Below, one piece after another: positions 10,783 to 22,872 of a stretch of DNA of 64,000 nucleotides. A program made the translations under genes and the position numbers. How positions within the stretch are numbered: position 1 is the stretch's first letter; every line of letters starts with the position of its first letter. The notes under the pieces were generated by a model. The model had not been told where the DNA came from. It did no database searches and was given only the letters and a program-made list of their open reading frames with translations. The stretch spans positions 87,385,033 through 87,449,032 of the forward strand of contig CM048845.1 of the NCBI GenBank assembly GCA_026545225.1, in the 5' to 3' direction. The DNA comes from Cornus controversa. Its lineage: Eukaryota; Streptophyta; Magnoliopsida; Cornales; Cornaceae.

Positions 10783-13700
10783 TGGCGGTTTTGAATATGT
10801 TATCCCAGCCAGCGAAGTCATTGCTGACGACGACCACTTCATTCTCTCTATATAATTATAATAATAATGAAAACTGTTATATATATAGCTATAACCAATT
10901 GTCCATAGTATCAACTCTCTCTCGTTCTAAATCAGAATCAATACCAGCCAAATCGAAGCTCTCTTCTATTCCTTCTCAAATGTTATCTCAATCCTCCAAA
11001 TCAGGTAAACAATCTTTCGTCTCTCGCTCGTATATTCAGTGATTTTGTTAATTTCAATGAGAATTTGTGTCAATTTTAACGATTATGTTTCCATTGAGGG
11101 ATATAAAACCTTATTTTTCTTCTTCTTCTAATTTTCCTTTATTTTTGTCTCTTTTTTGTGGGGCATGATGCTCTGTTTGTTTGCATAGAAAGTGTAGGAA
11201 ATGATAAGGAAAGAAAATTTTGTAGGTTGGTTTTCTTAATTTGGGCCCTCAGTTGTTTGACTTTGCTTAAAACAACTATTTGGAAGGAAATCCTTCATCA
11301 TTCTCTTTTACTCTCTTGAAAGCAAAATTGTTAAAATATTATGTTAGATTCTATTTTAAGCTTTAGAAATGTTTCAGAGAGTATTAGATCTGTGGTTTAG
11401 CTCTATTCAATAATGTGAGATACTGCTTCTCACACACGGAACAAATTTGGTTAAAGAAGTAATAATTTAGTAGGGCAAGTGGTCTTTTAACCCAATCAAT
11501 CTGTTTCATCTCTTATCTCTTTTTTTTTATTATTGTGACATGGCTTAATCTCCAATATACAAATATTTTGATAATTTCCTAAATTTTGGTATTGGCCTAG
11601 CCATATATTGAATTTTATTTATGCTAATTTATGTTCTTTACATGGGTTTTGGCTCTTTCACAATGCCTCATGTCCCGAATTAAATGTTGGCAGCATTGGC
11701 ATGAGACACAGAGTCGAGTTTTGGCAACTAATGATCTACTTCTAAGGTTTTTTTGAAGGCTGTTTTCTAAATGCCCTATAACTCTATAAGAGAAAAAATG
11801 AGTAGGAGAACAAAAACTTTCATGTTTGACAGTCATATCCAATAAGCTTATCTTTGCTTATTTATTGGAATTCAGATAGTCGATTTCTCATTATACTCAA
11901 TTCTACTAATGCTGAAAATGTGGATTGACTTTTAGTGTAGCCCTCTTTTTTTACAATATAGAATGCAAGAGTTATCCATTAGAATTGGTTGTTTTATTCT
12001 GCTTTATATATCTAGTTCATTTTGTGTCTTGCAATGAAGCATTTATTTGCTGCAAGAACATTTACTAATACTGTTATATAGTTGATGTTGGATTTTCTAT
12101 TTTTCTTTTTCTATATTTGGAAATTATTCATGCAGGCCCTGGAATTTCATGGATACAAAACAATTCCGAATGTCATGATATTGTTGCCAACAATAGGAGG
12201 AGGCAGGGCATATCACATTCGGTGTTTCCCACGACACCTGCAGAAGTTACCTCTGTGCAGGATCTTTTCGAATTTATATGCTCAGGTCCCCTTATAAACA
12301 AATTGGGTCTGACCTCAGAAATGGTGGCTGAGTCCATTGATAAGTGGTTAGAATACGGGGTACACCTATGTAGACTGTTTCAGCTCAATGAACTTTACCT
12401 TACAATACCCCAGAAAGCTAGGTTTTACCACTATTATATACCGGTCTTCTTGTGGTGTGAACAACAAATTTCTCATCAAAGTTCCATGTTTAAAGATGGA
12501 GAAGATATCACTCCTTTAGTGGTATATTTTTTAAAATTTTCAAACCGTCCTTTATTTGTTATTTTCCCTTTTTCTTTTGGACTTCAATAACTTAACTCTC
12601 TTCCTTTGCGTTGAGGTTTATATGGTAAATGGACAGTGCTATACAGGTCATCAGGAAACAGTAGAAACTGCTAAGCTGGCATCTTTTTGTGATGCAGATT
12701 GGTTTTAGTGCACCTCAGGGTTGTGGAAAGACTACACTTGTCTTTGCACTCGATTATCTTTTCCGAATCACGGGGAGGTATTTGCAGACTGCTATCTGTT
12801 GGCTGTTTGTATGAAATCTTATCTGTCATTTGAATAAAATTATGGGAAAACAAAGGAAATTTGTAACTGCTGACACGTGTCAATATCAGGAAGACAGCAA
12901 CTCTCTCCATAGATGATTTTTATCTAACTGCAGAGAATCAGGTAAATATTCAATGCAGCTCGGGCTCTTACTTCCCTTTTTCTTCTCCGTGTTCAGATAT
13001 TCTGATGCTGTTTCAATTTTATTTTAGGCTAAACTGCGAGAAAATAATCCAGGGAACGCACTTTTAGAGGTGGCAATTAAGATCTCTTTTGACAAATTTT
13101 CAACTCGACAAAATTGGTATGAATTTTTAGTAACTAAATAATTGAAAATTTCATTATGCCCAGTTACGTGGAAATGCTGGAAGCCATGATCTTTCATTGT
13201 CCATTGAAACACTGACAGCTCTAGGCAAATTGACTAAAGAAGGTGAGTCTCCCTCATTCTTTTCCTTCACATTTTTGCTTGTCTAGTCTCAAGAGATCGT
13301 TATTCGAATTAGAAAATTGTTTATGTTTCAAAGCTGTCCAGGGTTGAAGATGAAGCTTCCTCGATATGATAAAGTAAGCACACAACACTACTAAAGTTAC
13401 TTGATCATTAGTCTTCTTTTTAGTTCAAGTTTGCTTGTTTGCTCTCATGCAGTCTGCATATAACGGTACGGGCGACAGAGCTGATCCTTCAACATGGCCA
13501 GAGGTTGAAGGGCCTCTAACGGTAGGAGGATTTTCATTTCCGAGCTGGCAATAATTGGGTTTAAAGTAGGGTTGAATTTTGATTGGCATAAAACTTTGCC
13601 TCTGAAACTCATTTTCGATCCAGGTTATATTAAAATAATGATGTTATATTTCTAAAATCGAATGACATGAAAAATATTAACAAAAACTTTGATATGAACC

Positions 13701-14567
13701 AATTGGCACAAGTGCCAAACTGAAAGCTGGTTAGATTGGGTGGCATGGTTCGCTTTTTGGGTTCAGGTTAAATGTCTGGCTCTACTTCACTTTCCTCCAT
13801 AGAAAGACCTGAAATTTTGTTCCCCTCACCGTTTGTATGTTTTTTGGTTGATCAATTAGGCTATTTTGTTTGAGGGTTGGATGCTTGGTTTTAAACCCCT
13901 TCCTACTGAAGTCGTCAAAGCTGTCGACCCACAGGTTAGAGAACTCAAGTTAGATCTAGGGCATGTTTGTCTTCTTCATTTTATGCAGACTTATTATCCC
14001 ATTATGTTAGTTTACTGGACTATTGGGGCCATTTTAGCTCAAGATGAAGCATAATTGTACAGCTGGAGGCAGTGAACAAAAATTTGGAAGCTTATTATGA
14101 TGCATGGGACAAGTTCATAAAAGCATGGATAGTTATTAAAATTAAAGACCCGGATTGTGTCTACCAGTGGCGATTGCAGGTTTGCATCATGTTAACACGT
14201 GCAATTTGCTATAAGAAAATTCTTATTGCTTGCAGTAGCCATATAACTAATCATGTGGGAAATTGCAGGCAGAGATTGCTATGAGGGTGGATGGAAAACC
14301 CGGGATGTCTGATGAGGAGGTGGGCTTGACCATGTGTATTGTTATTGAATTTCCTGTGTCAGTGCTTCGGAAGGACCTGCAGCAAATTCCAGATATTGAA
14401 GTTTTTTTTTTCTTTTTCTCTCTTATTTGCAGGTTATGGATTTTGTTTCACGATACGTGCCAGCGTACAAGGCTTACCTACCCACACTCTATTCAGAAGG
14501 ACCAAATGATTCAGATCCAGAGCATCTCCTTGTCATTGAAATTGATGAAGGAAGAAATCCATTCTGA
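10782..14567 (+). CDS. GLYK: D-glycerate 3-kinase, chloroplastic
   Basis: Phosphorylates D-glycerate to 3-phosphoglycerate with ATP, the last step of the photorespiratory cycle, in the chloroplast stroma. Twelve exons join in frame: 10782-11004, 12136-12521, 12698-12777, 12890-12941, 13028-13069, 13164-13242, 13342-13373, 13453-13521, 13860-13934, 14063-14179, 14269-14319, 14433-14567 (446 residues). All introns are GT-AG. The first ~75 residues are Ser-rich and hydroxylated, as in a transit peptide. The P-loop APQGCGKTT spans residues 208-216; SIDDFYLT (Asp238-239) and LFEGWMLGF (Glu326) are family motifs. The ending LLVIEIDEGRNPF stops three or four residues earlier than the usual NPxWxN tail. 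The start at 10782 is the first ATG that begins a transit-like peptide. Confidence 0.95.
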
Positions 14568-14789
14568 TGGAAGGTTAGAATAAGCAAAGCCCATTTTCCG
14601 TTCTTGCTGAAAATTCATTGGCTTAGGCATGCATTAGTAAAGAGCACCATCAGTGAGAAAAGTAGTCCCATATAAGTTATTTTCAGTCTGAAATATCTAG
14701 ATGTGAGAGATATTGATTCAAACCCGGCCTTTACTTCGACTGGGGAAATGTGTTGCAGGGGGAGGGGTACCCCCACTGTGCAGCCTCCT

Positions 14790-14830
<41 letters not shown>

Positions 14831-15114
14831 ACCCTCAGTTAAAGGGATAACACTAGATAATACTATTTTTCAATTACAAACTTATCTGCCATCAATTATT
14901 GAAGCTGGGTGGTTTCTACCTCTCAAAGTGAAAGGTTGAAGATTCATAGCAGCTTATAAGAGAAGGAAAATGATTGTGAAATGGTAATAATAGAATGCAA
15001 GGAGATTTCTTGACATGAAAATATTGTGGAAATATTAGATTTGTTGACATCAAATTTCATATCAAATCATACAATAACAGCAATAGAAGGGTTTCATGGT
15101 AGCAAATAGTTAAT
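14568..15114. other. 3' UTR of GLYK and intergenic
   Basis: Holds the probable GLYK 3' UTR and a compound (GT)n(GA)n microsatellite at 14791-14830. No other gene is seen. The next gene (CYSTM) ends towards it on the opposite strand, so the two genes are convergent. Confidence 0.6.
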
Positions 15115-15697
15115 CTATGAACAACAACAACAGATGCCATCCAAACAGCACTCGCAAGTCTCAACGCAGCAACAGCAGCAGCACATTGCAAACAAGCTGC
15201 GTCAAATACACAAACACATACATATAAACATCAACATGAAGTTCACCATAGGTAAACAAAATAGAAGTTAGTCTCACCCAAGAGAGTTAGGATACCTCAT
15301 TACCACCAGAAAAAAGTCATTTCATAAAGCTCCAAAAGAAAATATATGTACAGACACATACACAAATCGTGTCTTAATCTGAAAATATATGTATAGTTAT
15401 TATTTTTCTTTTCTTTTCTTTTTATTATCTTGGGAAGAAACTCAAACACTCACATTAGTCCTTTAGGACTTGAACATGCACTCAATCTTTTACTTTGGAA
15501 GATGAGAAAGTAACACTAAATTATGATCATCGGTGATATGAACCTTGAGGTATGAACAAATGAATCGAAAAATAAAAGAAAGTAGATAAAGAGGGGAAAA
15601 AATATACAGACCAAGCATAGAGACCGCCTTTATCCTCATGGCGTTTGTGGACGTGATCAAAGTATGACATCTGCTGATTTTCTGGTGCTTTTTCCAT
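15115..15697 (-). CDS. Small cysteine-rich transmembrane (CYSTM) protein, two exons
   Basis: Exon 1 runs 15697-15612 and exon 2 runs 15196-15115, joined by a GT-AG intron with phase kept (TG|C codon). The product has 55 residues. The N-terminus is MEKAPENQQMSYFDHVHKRH, followed by EDKGGLYA. The C-terminus is a near-pure cysteine run, LFAMCCCCCC, then VETCECCLDGICCCCS. This is the CYSTM module: a polar head and a Cys-rich C-terminal segment thought to insert in membranes. Plant members are linked to stress and pathogen responses. It is too short to appear as a long ORF, and a 159-residue antisense-frame ORF overlapping it is spurious. A TATATAAT-like stretch lies about 45-55 bases upstream (near 15740-15750). 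Confidence 0.88.
15425..15528 (-). repeat. SINE-like repeat, copy 1
   Basis: On the minus strand it reads ttagtgttactttctcatc, then ccaaagtaaaagattgag, then a B-box-like gttcaagtcc, then gtgagtgtttgag. The same order occurs at 17033-17160 (-) and 28756-28870 (+). The A-box-like start and B-box suggest a tRNA-derived SINE. It lies within the CYSTM intron. Confidence 0.5.
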
Positions 15698-16135
15698 TTT
15701 CTCCCTTTGAGATCTTCGAATAAAAAAAAAGTGAAGGATAATATTATATATTGATGGATGGAAAGGAAAAGAGATTTCTCTATTGCTTTGCTTGGGGATT
15801 TCAAATCCATGTGATATTGTATGGGCAACATTGAATTGAACCTATAAGCCGCTGCAAATTTAATAGGACATGGGAAGGAAGAGACTTCCTTACGCCATGC
15901 ATTTATTAATAAGGTGGTTGGCAGATAGTTTTTGACAGTTACACAACACAACCTCCCTCTCTCTAACAAAAAACAACATGGCTGGCTGGGACACGGGACA
16001 CCATTTCGGTTGAACTGCTGGGCACCTCATTTAATACTTCTATAATCTTTTGTGACGCAAATGAGCCAAGCCCCAAGCTTGAGTCTAGATTTGAGCATTT
16101 CTGCTCAGCTTGTTTTGTTTAAACCATCGCAAGCT

Positions 16136-16257
16136 CGATTCAGATAAAATTTACACAATTCTAATAAATGAATTACATTTACAAGTCTCATGTTGTCGAT
16201 TCAGATAAAATTTACACAATTCTAATAAATGAATTACATTTACAAGTCTCATGTTGT
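16136..16257. repeat. Perfect 61 bp tandem duplication
   Basis: Units 16136-16196 and 16197-16257 are identical over 61 bp (cgattcagataaaatttaca to acaagtctcatgttgt). Perfect identity suggests a recent event. Confidence 0.95.
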
Positions 16258-17032
16258 GTTTGGATGGAAGCACCAGATCAGTCTCTTGAAATTGAAATTG
16301 GAAGAAATTTAGTTTACCAATTTCAAATCCAAGTTGCCTATTCTATTCGGTACTTTCAAACATAGCATCAGTTTATTCATGAATGCGTTTGTGAGCCTAT
16401 TTAGCCGAGTGATACGTTGCTTAGTAAATAAGCTTGAGTCAAGCTTTTTAATCAAGCTAAACTCAAGTTATCCATGAATCGTATAGTTCAATTGCAGTCC
16501 TGAAAGTCTTTTATTGTAGAAAAGTTGACGAGGACTCAGGTTGAAAGAGAGAGAGAGAAATATAACCACCCCCAAAAGGCAGGTGAGAGTTCCAGGCATC
16601 CACCCCCATAGAAAGGAATTTGTGAAACTACATAAAATAAAGCTAAATGTTAAATTTATCTTTTCATCTTTCTTTTCAATCAACACGTAACACCGATTCA
16701 AGGCTATTCGGTGCCCCCAAACGTAACATAAAAGTTTTTTATGCATTAGTTGTTTTACTTTGTATTAGATTAACTGGTCCATGAATTGCATCGCTCATGT
16801 GTTAATGAATTGCTCATACGATCACTTTCTCGCGCGTTTCAAAAATCAAAATAGTCATCTTATCACAAAACAAGTGAAGGATGAGAGAACACATGGTAAT
16901 GTAAAAGGGGCATGAATAACAACACAAAAATGCTTACCTTTGGCATGTTCGAACCAATTCATGGAAACTTTATAACTGAGGAAGCTAACTATTACCAAAT
17001 CATAAAGGCACACACAAGGTAACTATCGCCCT

Positions 17033-17160
17033 AATGTGTAATCCTTCTTTTTTATCCCGGCAAAAAACTCCTCACCCCCATATTGCCCCCGTGGGGACTT
17101 AATCCTTCGACCTTCTACTTTGAAAGGTGAGGAAATACCACTCAAGTACAACATATCTTT
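17033..17160 (-). repeat. SINE-like repeat, copy 2
   Basis: Minus strand: gtacttgagtggtatttcc, then cctttcaaagtagaaggtcg, then aaggattaagtcccc, then gtgaggagtttttt. It matches the order seen at 15425-15528 and 28756-28870. Confidence 0.5.
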
Positions 17161-18483
17161 TTGTAATTCAAATTGGGAAAAAGAGCTATGGAGGAATGAC
17201 TGCCACACCTTTTGGGGTATAAGACTTGCATGCTGCAAATTTTCCTAAAGATTCACCTCTACTCGAGCTAAGAATCCTCGTATAATCCTAAACTCAACTC
17301 TAACAAAATCTTCTCAAGTTGAAGTCGGCAATATGAATTTAATTCCACTATTCTACTCTGTCAGTCTGTCTAATGTCATGATTTCAGTTAAACCATAAAT
17401 AATTATATCTTTGTTATTTACTATATCAGCTAATATTAGCTTTTACTCTTTCATGTCCTCTAACATCACTCTCAATGTAATTCATGTCAATCTTCTCCAA
17501 TTGTGCATTTATTGGTATTTGCTACCCATGACCAAACCATCTTATTTGGTTTTCTTGTTTATTTTCAATGGCTGCATATTGTGAAAATTAAAGTTTCATA
17601 AGCATGCAAGGAAAGTATTCCTTAAGGGTAATACTCTTGATGACACTCCAAAAGTTTTACATATCAGAAATCTCTAATATAATACACCTAAATTAAACAA
17701 ATCAGTCCCACAGGCTACAGTTAAAATACTCCTTATGAGATGTAAGGTATACATACACAAGAGCATGCAACTACCAGTCTACCACTTATAAACTATCAAA
17801 CATTTCAACTAAACGGGATATTTAGAGAGCCATCCACAAATATATATACTTGAATATCTATATTTAGATATATATTGTGCCAAAGTATAAATGTCCAGTT
17901 GTTGGAATCATGCAAGTTAATTTGGGGGCAAATCAGGTAGCAACGAAAAACAAGGACAACAGACAAGGATAATTATGGCAGAACATCATATATAATGTAC
18001 TTATAAAAAAAAACATCATATATAATGTAGAGTTTCAGAAACAATATAAACAATCTTAACTCATCCATGAAAATTTGGAGAGAACATATCTCAACAACAA
18101 AACCAAGTGACAGGCAAATATAGAATTCACAATAGACATGCACAAGAAAATAAATACAACAAAACCATAGCTCATACAGAACAGAGTAAAATGCGTTCTT
18201 TCACTAATCAACGAACTTCTTGTTACACTCAAATGTCAAAATGAATGGTATTACAATTGATCGTGAAAACAATTGAAAGTAAACAATATGAATAGAACAC
18301 ATCCATATAGCATGTGCTTGTACCGCCAAGATAACTACTAAATGATACCAACTCTGCCAAAAGAGCACATCTGAGAGGCATGTAAACAATTCAAGAAACA
18401 AATGGTGAGGAAACAATTACCTTCACTACACACTAGAAATGAAATTACGTCACCAGCTACAGCTACAGCTACAACTACCTAGT

Positions 18484-19332
18484 CTACTTCTCTTTTTCCC
18501 CCATTGCCTTCTTGTATTCCTCCATTTCATTCATCCACAAATCTGCAAACTCACAGTTCTTCCAAGAATCAAACCAAGGTCCCCCAAGAGTATAGTGTAT
18601 CGCCTTGGGAAATGTACTTGGGTCGTTCTCAACAACCTTGTTATGACCCACAAGAAAATTCCAAACAAAGGGAACAGACCCAATCTCATGATCATCAAGC
18701 CACTGAAATCTATGCAGAAACGCACCCGATTCAGAATTCACAACCTCAGGCGTTAACACCCGATTCTTGGGATGCCCACAATTATACAACACCATTGACG
18801 ACCAATTCTTCCTAGGATACACCGTCTGCACCGCCCCGTCCATTTTGGTAGTCTCCTTAGGTGCATAATCATGTTGCACACACATTATAGCACAATTATC
18901 ATCAATCAAATCCCATAATTCCTTGATGTCAGCTAAGTACAGAAAATCACAATCCACAAACATAGCCCAACCATCATAATTTGACAAGTACGGAGTCAAG
19001 AACCGACTAAAGGAAAACTCAGTGCTCTCAAGCTTCCCTCTCTCACGCCAATACACACCCTTTTGCCTCATTTCAGATTGTTTAATGGGTAAAACCTCAA
19101 CAGGTATTGAAGATCGTTTGAGAATGGAGTAGCGACAGACCTCGAAAGCGAGGTCTTCGCGTGGATCGTAACCTATGAAGATCTTAAATGGCTTTGAATT
19201 CGTGTCATTGTTTCGATGTTTATTACCATTACTCAAATTTATCTCAAATACATCAGATCCAACATTAGGGTTCGCTGGTTTTACCTCTTCGCCGTTCGAA
19301 TTCACACCTGGGAACTGTGTCTGTGATGACAT
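18484..19332 (-). CDS. CDI: CDI, nucleotide-diphospho-sugar transferase-like protein
   Basis: An uninterrupted 282-residue frame with the GT-A fold signature of the plant CDI (cadmium-induced) family. Residues 49-60 read FKIFIGYDPRED, the N-terminal strand. Residues 121-135 contain FVDCDFLYLADI, whose DCD (127-129) is the metal- and nucleotide-sugar-binding DxD. WSSMVLYNCGH and HYTLGGPWFDSW follow, both strongly conserved in this family. There is no signal peptide or membrane segment, so a cytosolic protein is likely. In Arabidopsis the homologue (At1g64980, from memory) affects pollen tube growth; its substrate is unknown to me. A 5'-UTR intron is visible on the minus strand, with donor at 19475 (CAG|GTATT) and acceptor at 19352 (TGCAG|CTCC), 19 bases before the ATG. 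Confidence 0.92.
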   Translation of the reverse strand: MSSQTQFPGVNSNGEEVKPANPNVGSDVFEINLSNGNKHRNNDTNSKPFKIFIGYDPREDLAFEVCRYSILKRSSIPVEVLPIKQSEMRQKGVYWRERGKLESTEFSFSRFLTPYLSNYDGWAMFVDCDFLYLADIKELWDLIDDNCAIMCVQHDYAPKETTKMDGAVQTVYPRKNWSSMVLYNCGHPKNRVLTPEVVNSESGAFLHRFQWLDDHEIGSVPFVWNFLVGHNKVVENDPSTFPKAIHYTLGGPWFDSWKNCEFADLWMNEMEEYKKAMGEKEK

Positions 19333-20795
19333 TTCAATTGAAGATTTGGAGCTGCAAAAATAACAGAAACTGATTCAGAAACACAAACTCAATTGTACAT
19401 ATGTGTATATATATATATATACACACACTACACATATATGTGTGTATAGATTAACATTGACGTTTGTGAGAATACCTGTAGAGAACAGAAGTAGATCTAG
19501 AAATGTGACGACGAGTTTTTGAAAAAATGTTTGTAGTCTCTTTGATTTTCTTTTGAGGATTGTTTTCTCATGGAAATTTCTCAGTCCACTAATTTGGGGC
19601 ACTGTTTTAGCGTAATAAAAGCAAAGGTTTGAGATGCAATTTGGACGGGTCATCTCAAACATGAAGCGGGTCTATTATGGTCTTTTGGACCAACCCGATC
19701 TCATTGAATTGAACGAGAAATTATTCACTACAACAAGATGCCTACTTGTAATATCTCGGTCAATAAACAATTATTATTTTATTTAACTGTATAGTAAATA
19801 TTAATTCATCGAGAGAGACACTACATTGTCAATACTCCGAATTATGAAATACTTGCATTAATAAACATAAGGACATGCCCTTGAGTTTGAAAATCTTTTG
19901 TGAAATAGTTTTCAAGGATAGATCTATCTTTAATTTTTTCTCTAAGCACCCATCAATTTCATGAACCAAAATTTCCACGTATACTTAAATTTCAATGAAA
20001 TTTAAGAGTTTTAATTATCAACTTAATTGGTGGGACCCAAGAATGAGAAATTTTCCAAAATAACTTTGAAAAGTCAATTAACTTGGACTGAAAATTGGTT
20101 GGTCCAAGTTGAAATATAATTTAGTTAATCGGGACAAATATGAGAGTAAATGTGAGGAAACTCTATCGCTTAAGCCGTTCTTGACATGTGCATTATACTA
20201 ATCCATCCAACATGCATAATTGTAAGTGTTGTTTGATAATTCGAAGTAAATTTAGTACTTATTTAATTATGTTTGATAATGACAAAAACATTATGATCCA
20301 TAATAACTAGGAAAATTAAAGACACACCAAAGACTATGTCTGATTAATTATAATATCTCCACATGTGTCATGCCAAATCAAGTAATTTTTAAGAAATTTT
20401 GCAACAAAAACTGCGATTATAATTTTTAATTGAGCTCTCTTTCTTCTTTGCCATTTACTCTTTTTTTGGAACAAATAATTTCAATAATATTCCTGAAGGA
20501 CTTGAACTCCCACATTCCACTTAAAAAAAAAAAAATTACGATATGAACACCGGGATTAGGATCTTCTCTATTAATTTTCTTTTCTTAATTATTGTATGAT
20601 GCATGATATAAATCATGTAATGGTTGAAAACATGTATGTGACCTGATTTTTCATCAAACAACATTTTCTTGTTTTAAGAAAATAAAAATCTTAACATGAC
20701 ATTTGAGTGAAGTTATTATGCATCATGGTCCATGGAGTTTAGGAGAGAAAAATGAAAGAGAGGATCCTGAAACTTGAATATAGTAATGTAACTAA

Positions 20796-21026
20796 GGCTC
20801 CATTTTAAAATATTTTTTGAATTTTTTTTTTTTAAATTTTCGGTGTTCGATAGCGTCAAACAAGTTAGCTATTCAATATTTTACAGATTGATTGTATCAA
20901 TCCAAACATTTTGGTGTAAAAATATTTTACTGGTGTAACATTTTTTCTTTTAAAATATGCAATCAAATACCGAATTTTTTTATAAATAATTTTCAGAAAA
21001 TATTTTACGTTGAAACAAACGGAGCC
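20796..21026. mobile_element. MITE-like element, GGCTCC ends
   Basis: The 231 bp element begins GGCTCC-attttaaaatatttt and ends aaatattttacgttgaaacaaacGGAGCC. The two ends are inverted repeats interrupted by a gap: GGCTCC plus AAAATATTTT-TGAA. The interior is AT-rich and non-coding. GGCTCCGTTTGTTT ends are widespread in plant hAT-type MITEs; class assignment is inference. Confidence 0.65.
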
Positions 21027-22659
21027 TAAAGTTTAAATTATTTCGATAAAATTACGTAATTTTTATAAAAAAAACAACTAGTCAAGAGTATTTGACATTT
21101 GAACAATGATACCAACTTCTTAAAAATCTTTAAGTCTCAACAAAATTTGAACTCTCAAAATCTTCTTCTCAAGAGTAGTTGGCCTTTTAACAAATGTCAT
21201 TAATATCAACTCAATAATTTCAATATTTGATAATGTTCAGAAGTGTTAACTTGATGTTGTTGTAAATAATAAATGGTTCTTGAACTTAATTAATGTTTAG
21301 TAATTTTTATTTTAAAAAAAAACAAATTTATTATAAGACACGTTTTGTTAGAATGAAGAAAACGAATTCGGGTCAAATCTTCAGTGAATTGGGTTGAGAT
21401 AGGAGTCAGCCCATTCCAACTAAAGCTCTACTAAGATCTCCCGGGCTGATCAAGCCCAAACCCAAACCCAGCCTAGCTTAACTTTGTGAACTCGCGTTAA
21501 ACATGGGTTGAACAAGAAGCTCGGCCAATAACCAATATCATTTTGAGTAGTGATAAACTGTTGACACCCGATTGGTTAATTGTGAATGTGAGAGAGGTTA
21601 TCTGGTATACTATAGTGAGTCTAGTATCTGCGAGCTGGCCCGACAACTTATATTAATTTTTTTATATGTATAACTTTATATATAAAAAATTGTATACGTG
21701 AATATATGTAAAGATATATGTATAACTAAGAGAGAGAGTTTAGAAAGCAAAACTCGTCAACTGTGACAAGCTGTTGCCAAGTGTGAAGTCCGTTATGTGA
21801 AGAGTCCCACACAGCAGCGAGCCAATCAATCACTGCCATAATTTCCCTGTACCTGATGCCCTTAGGTTACCATCATGTGTGTCAAATCATAGAGACCATT
21901 GCTAGATATTTATTCAAGTATTTATTTATCTATTCAAGGGAAACCTTTGGTGGTGCATTAGTAGTTTCCATGTTTTTTAGGTAGAACTTCAATATATATA
22001 GTCCTGTAGTGGCCATTGTATTGACCAAATTGGAGTGCAAGCACATGTCAATCACATGGGTGTAGATATGAATGTCTACAGCGTTATAATAAATCTACAG
22101 TCTAATCAATTGTGAGACATCGATGGGATTCATTTTCGAAAGCGACTCATCTTGTCTTGTACTCCACTCTCTAAAACTGTGTTCTTCAATCCTACTCCTT
22201 AACTACAACTATTAAACATGATTTGAAATATGAGATGCAAATTAGCTATGGCTAGCTAGGCATGGGGTCCACAATTTCTCTGTCTCAACATTTTTAAATC
22301 TCTCTTTCTTAATATGATCACACACAATCCTTGCCAATATTGGGTTGCTATCATCCTTATTCGTTAATAGAATGCACCTACAATGACTGATCATAACATT
22401 TGAGCTGTCCAATTTCAACTTTTTCGGAACTAGTTGATTCCAAATCATACCAGACAAACTTTGATATTGGGGAAATTTTAATGTGCCTCTAGTTTAGATC
22501 AAAATTAATGTAATGTACATTAAATGATATGATCATTCCTTTTCCTTTTTCATGAAAAAAAAAAATATCATTCTTTAAACCAATTTTTATTTAATATTAA
22601 CACAAGAAAGACGATAAAAGTGTTTGATCAATTGATGTTTATGATTTATGTGACATTAA

Positions 22660-22872
22660 GGCCCTGTTTGGATTGACTTTTGAAAAGCGGCTTTCGACTT
22701 TTTAAGTTCAAAAGTAGTTTTGGAGAGTGTTTGGGATTGGTAAGGCGGAATAACTTCAAAATTCAAAAAGAGCGTTTAAAGGAAGCTGGGGGTACCAGCT
22801 TCCTGATTTAGCTTTTGCTTCTCTTTTTCTTCTGCGTAAAAGCCGAAACAAAAGCTCTGTCAAACAGTGTCT
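22660..22872. mobile_element. MITE-like element, GGCCCTGTTTGG ends
   Basis: The 213 bp element begins GGCCCTGTTTGGATTGAC and ends GTCAAACAGTGTC, an imperfect terminal inverted repeat. It is flanked by ttaag on the left and taag on the right. The interior contains an imperfect palindrome around aagctgggggtaccagctt. Confidence 0.6.

Larger units (their letters stand above)
15698..18483. other. Intergenic between CYSTM and CDI
   Basis: AT-rich sequence with a 61 bp tandem duplication, one SINE-like copy and (GA) or (TA) tracts. No open frame gave a recognisable protein. The stretch next to 15697 should hold the CYSTM promoter, and that before 18484 the CDI 3' UTR. Confidence 0.55.

Noticed and set aside
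15490-15969. A 159-codon minus-strand ORF
   Set aside because: It overlaps exon 1 of the CYSTM gene in another frame and has no recognisable domain. The CYSTM reading has family motifs and exact splice sites.
18439-18815. Plus-strand ORFs opposite CDI
   Set aside because: They are antisense shadows of the strongly conserved CDI coding sequence.
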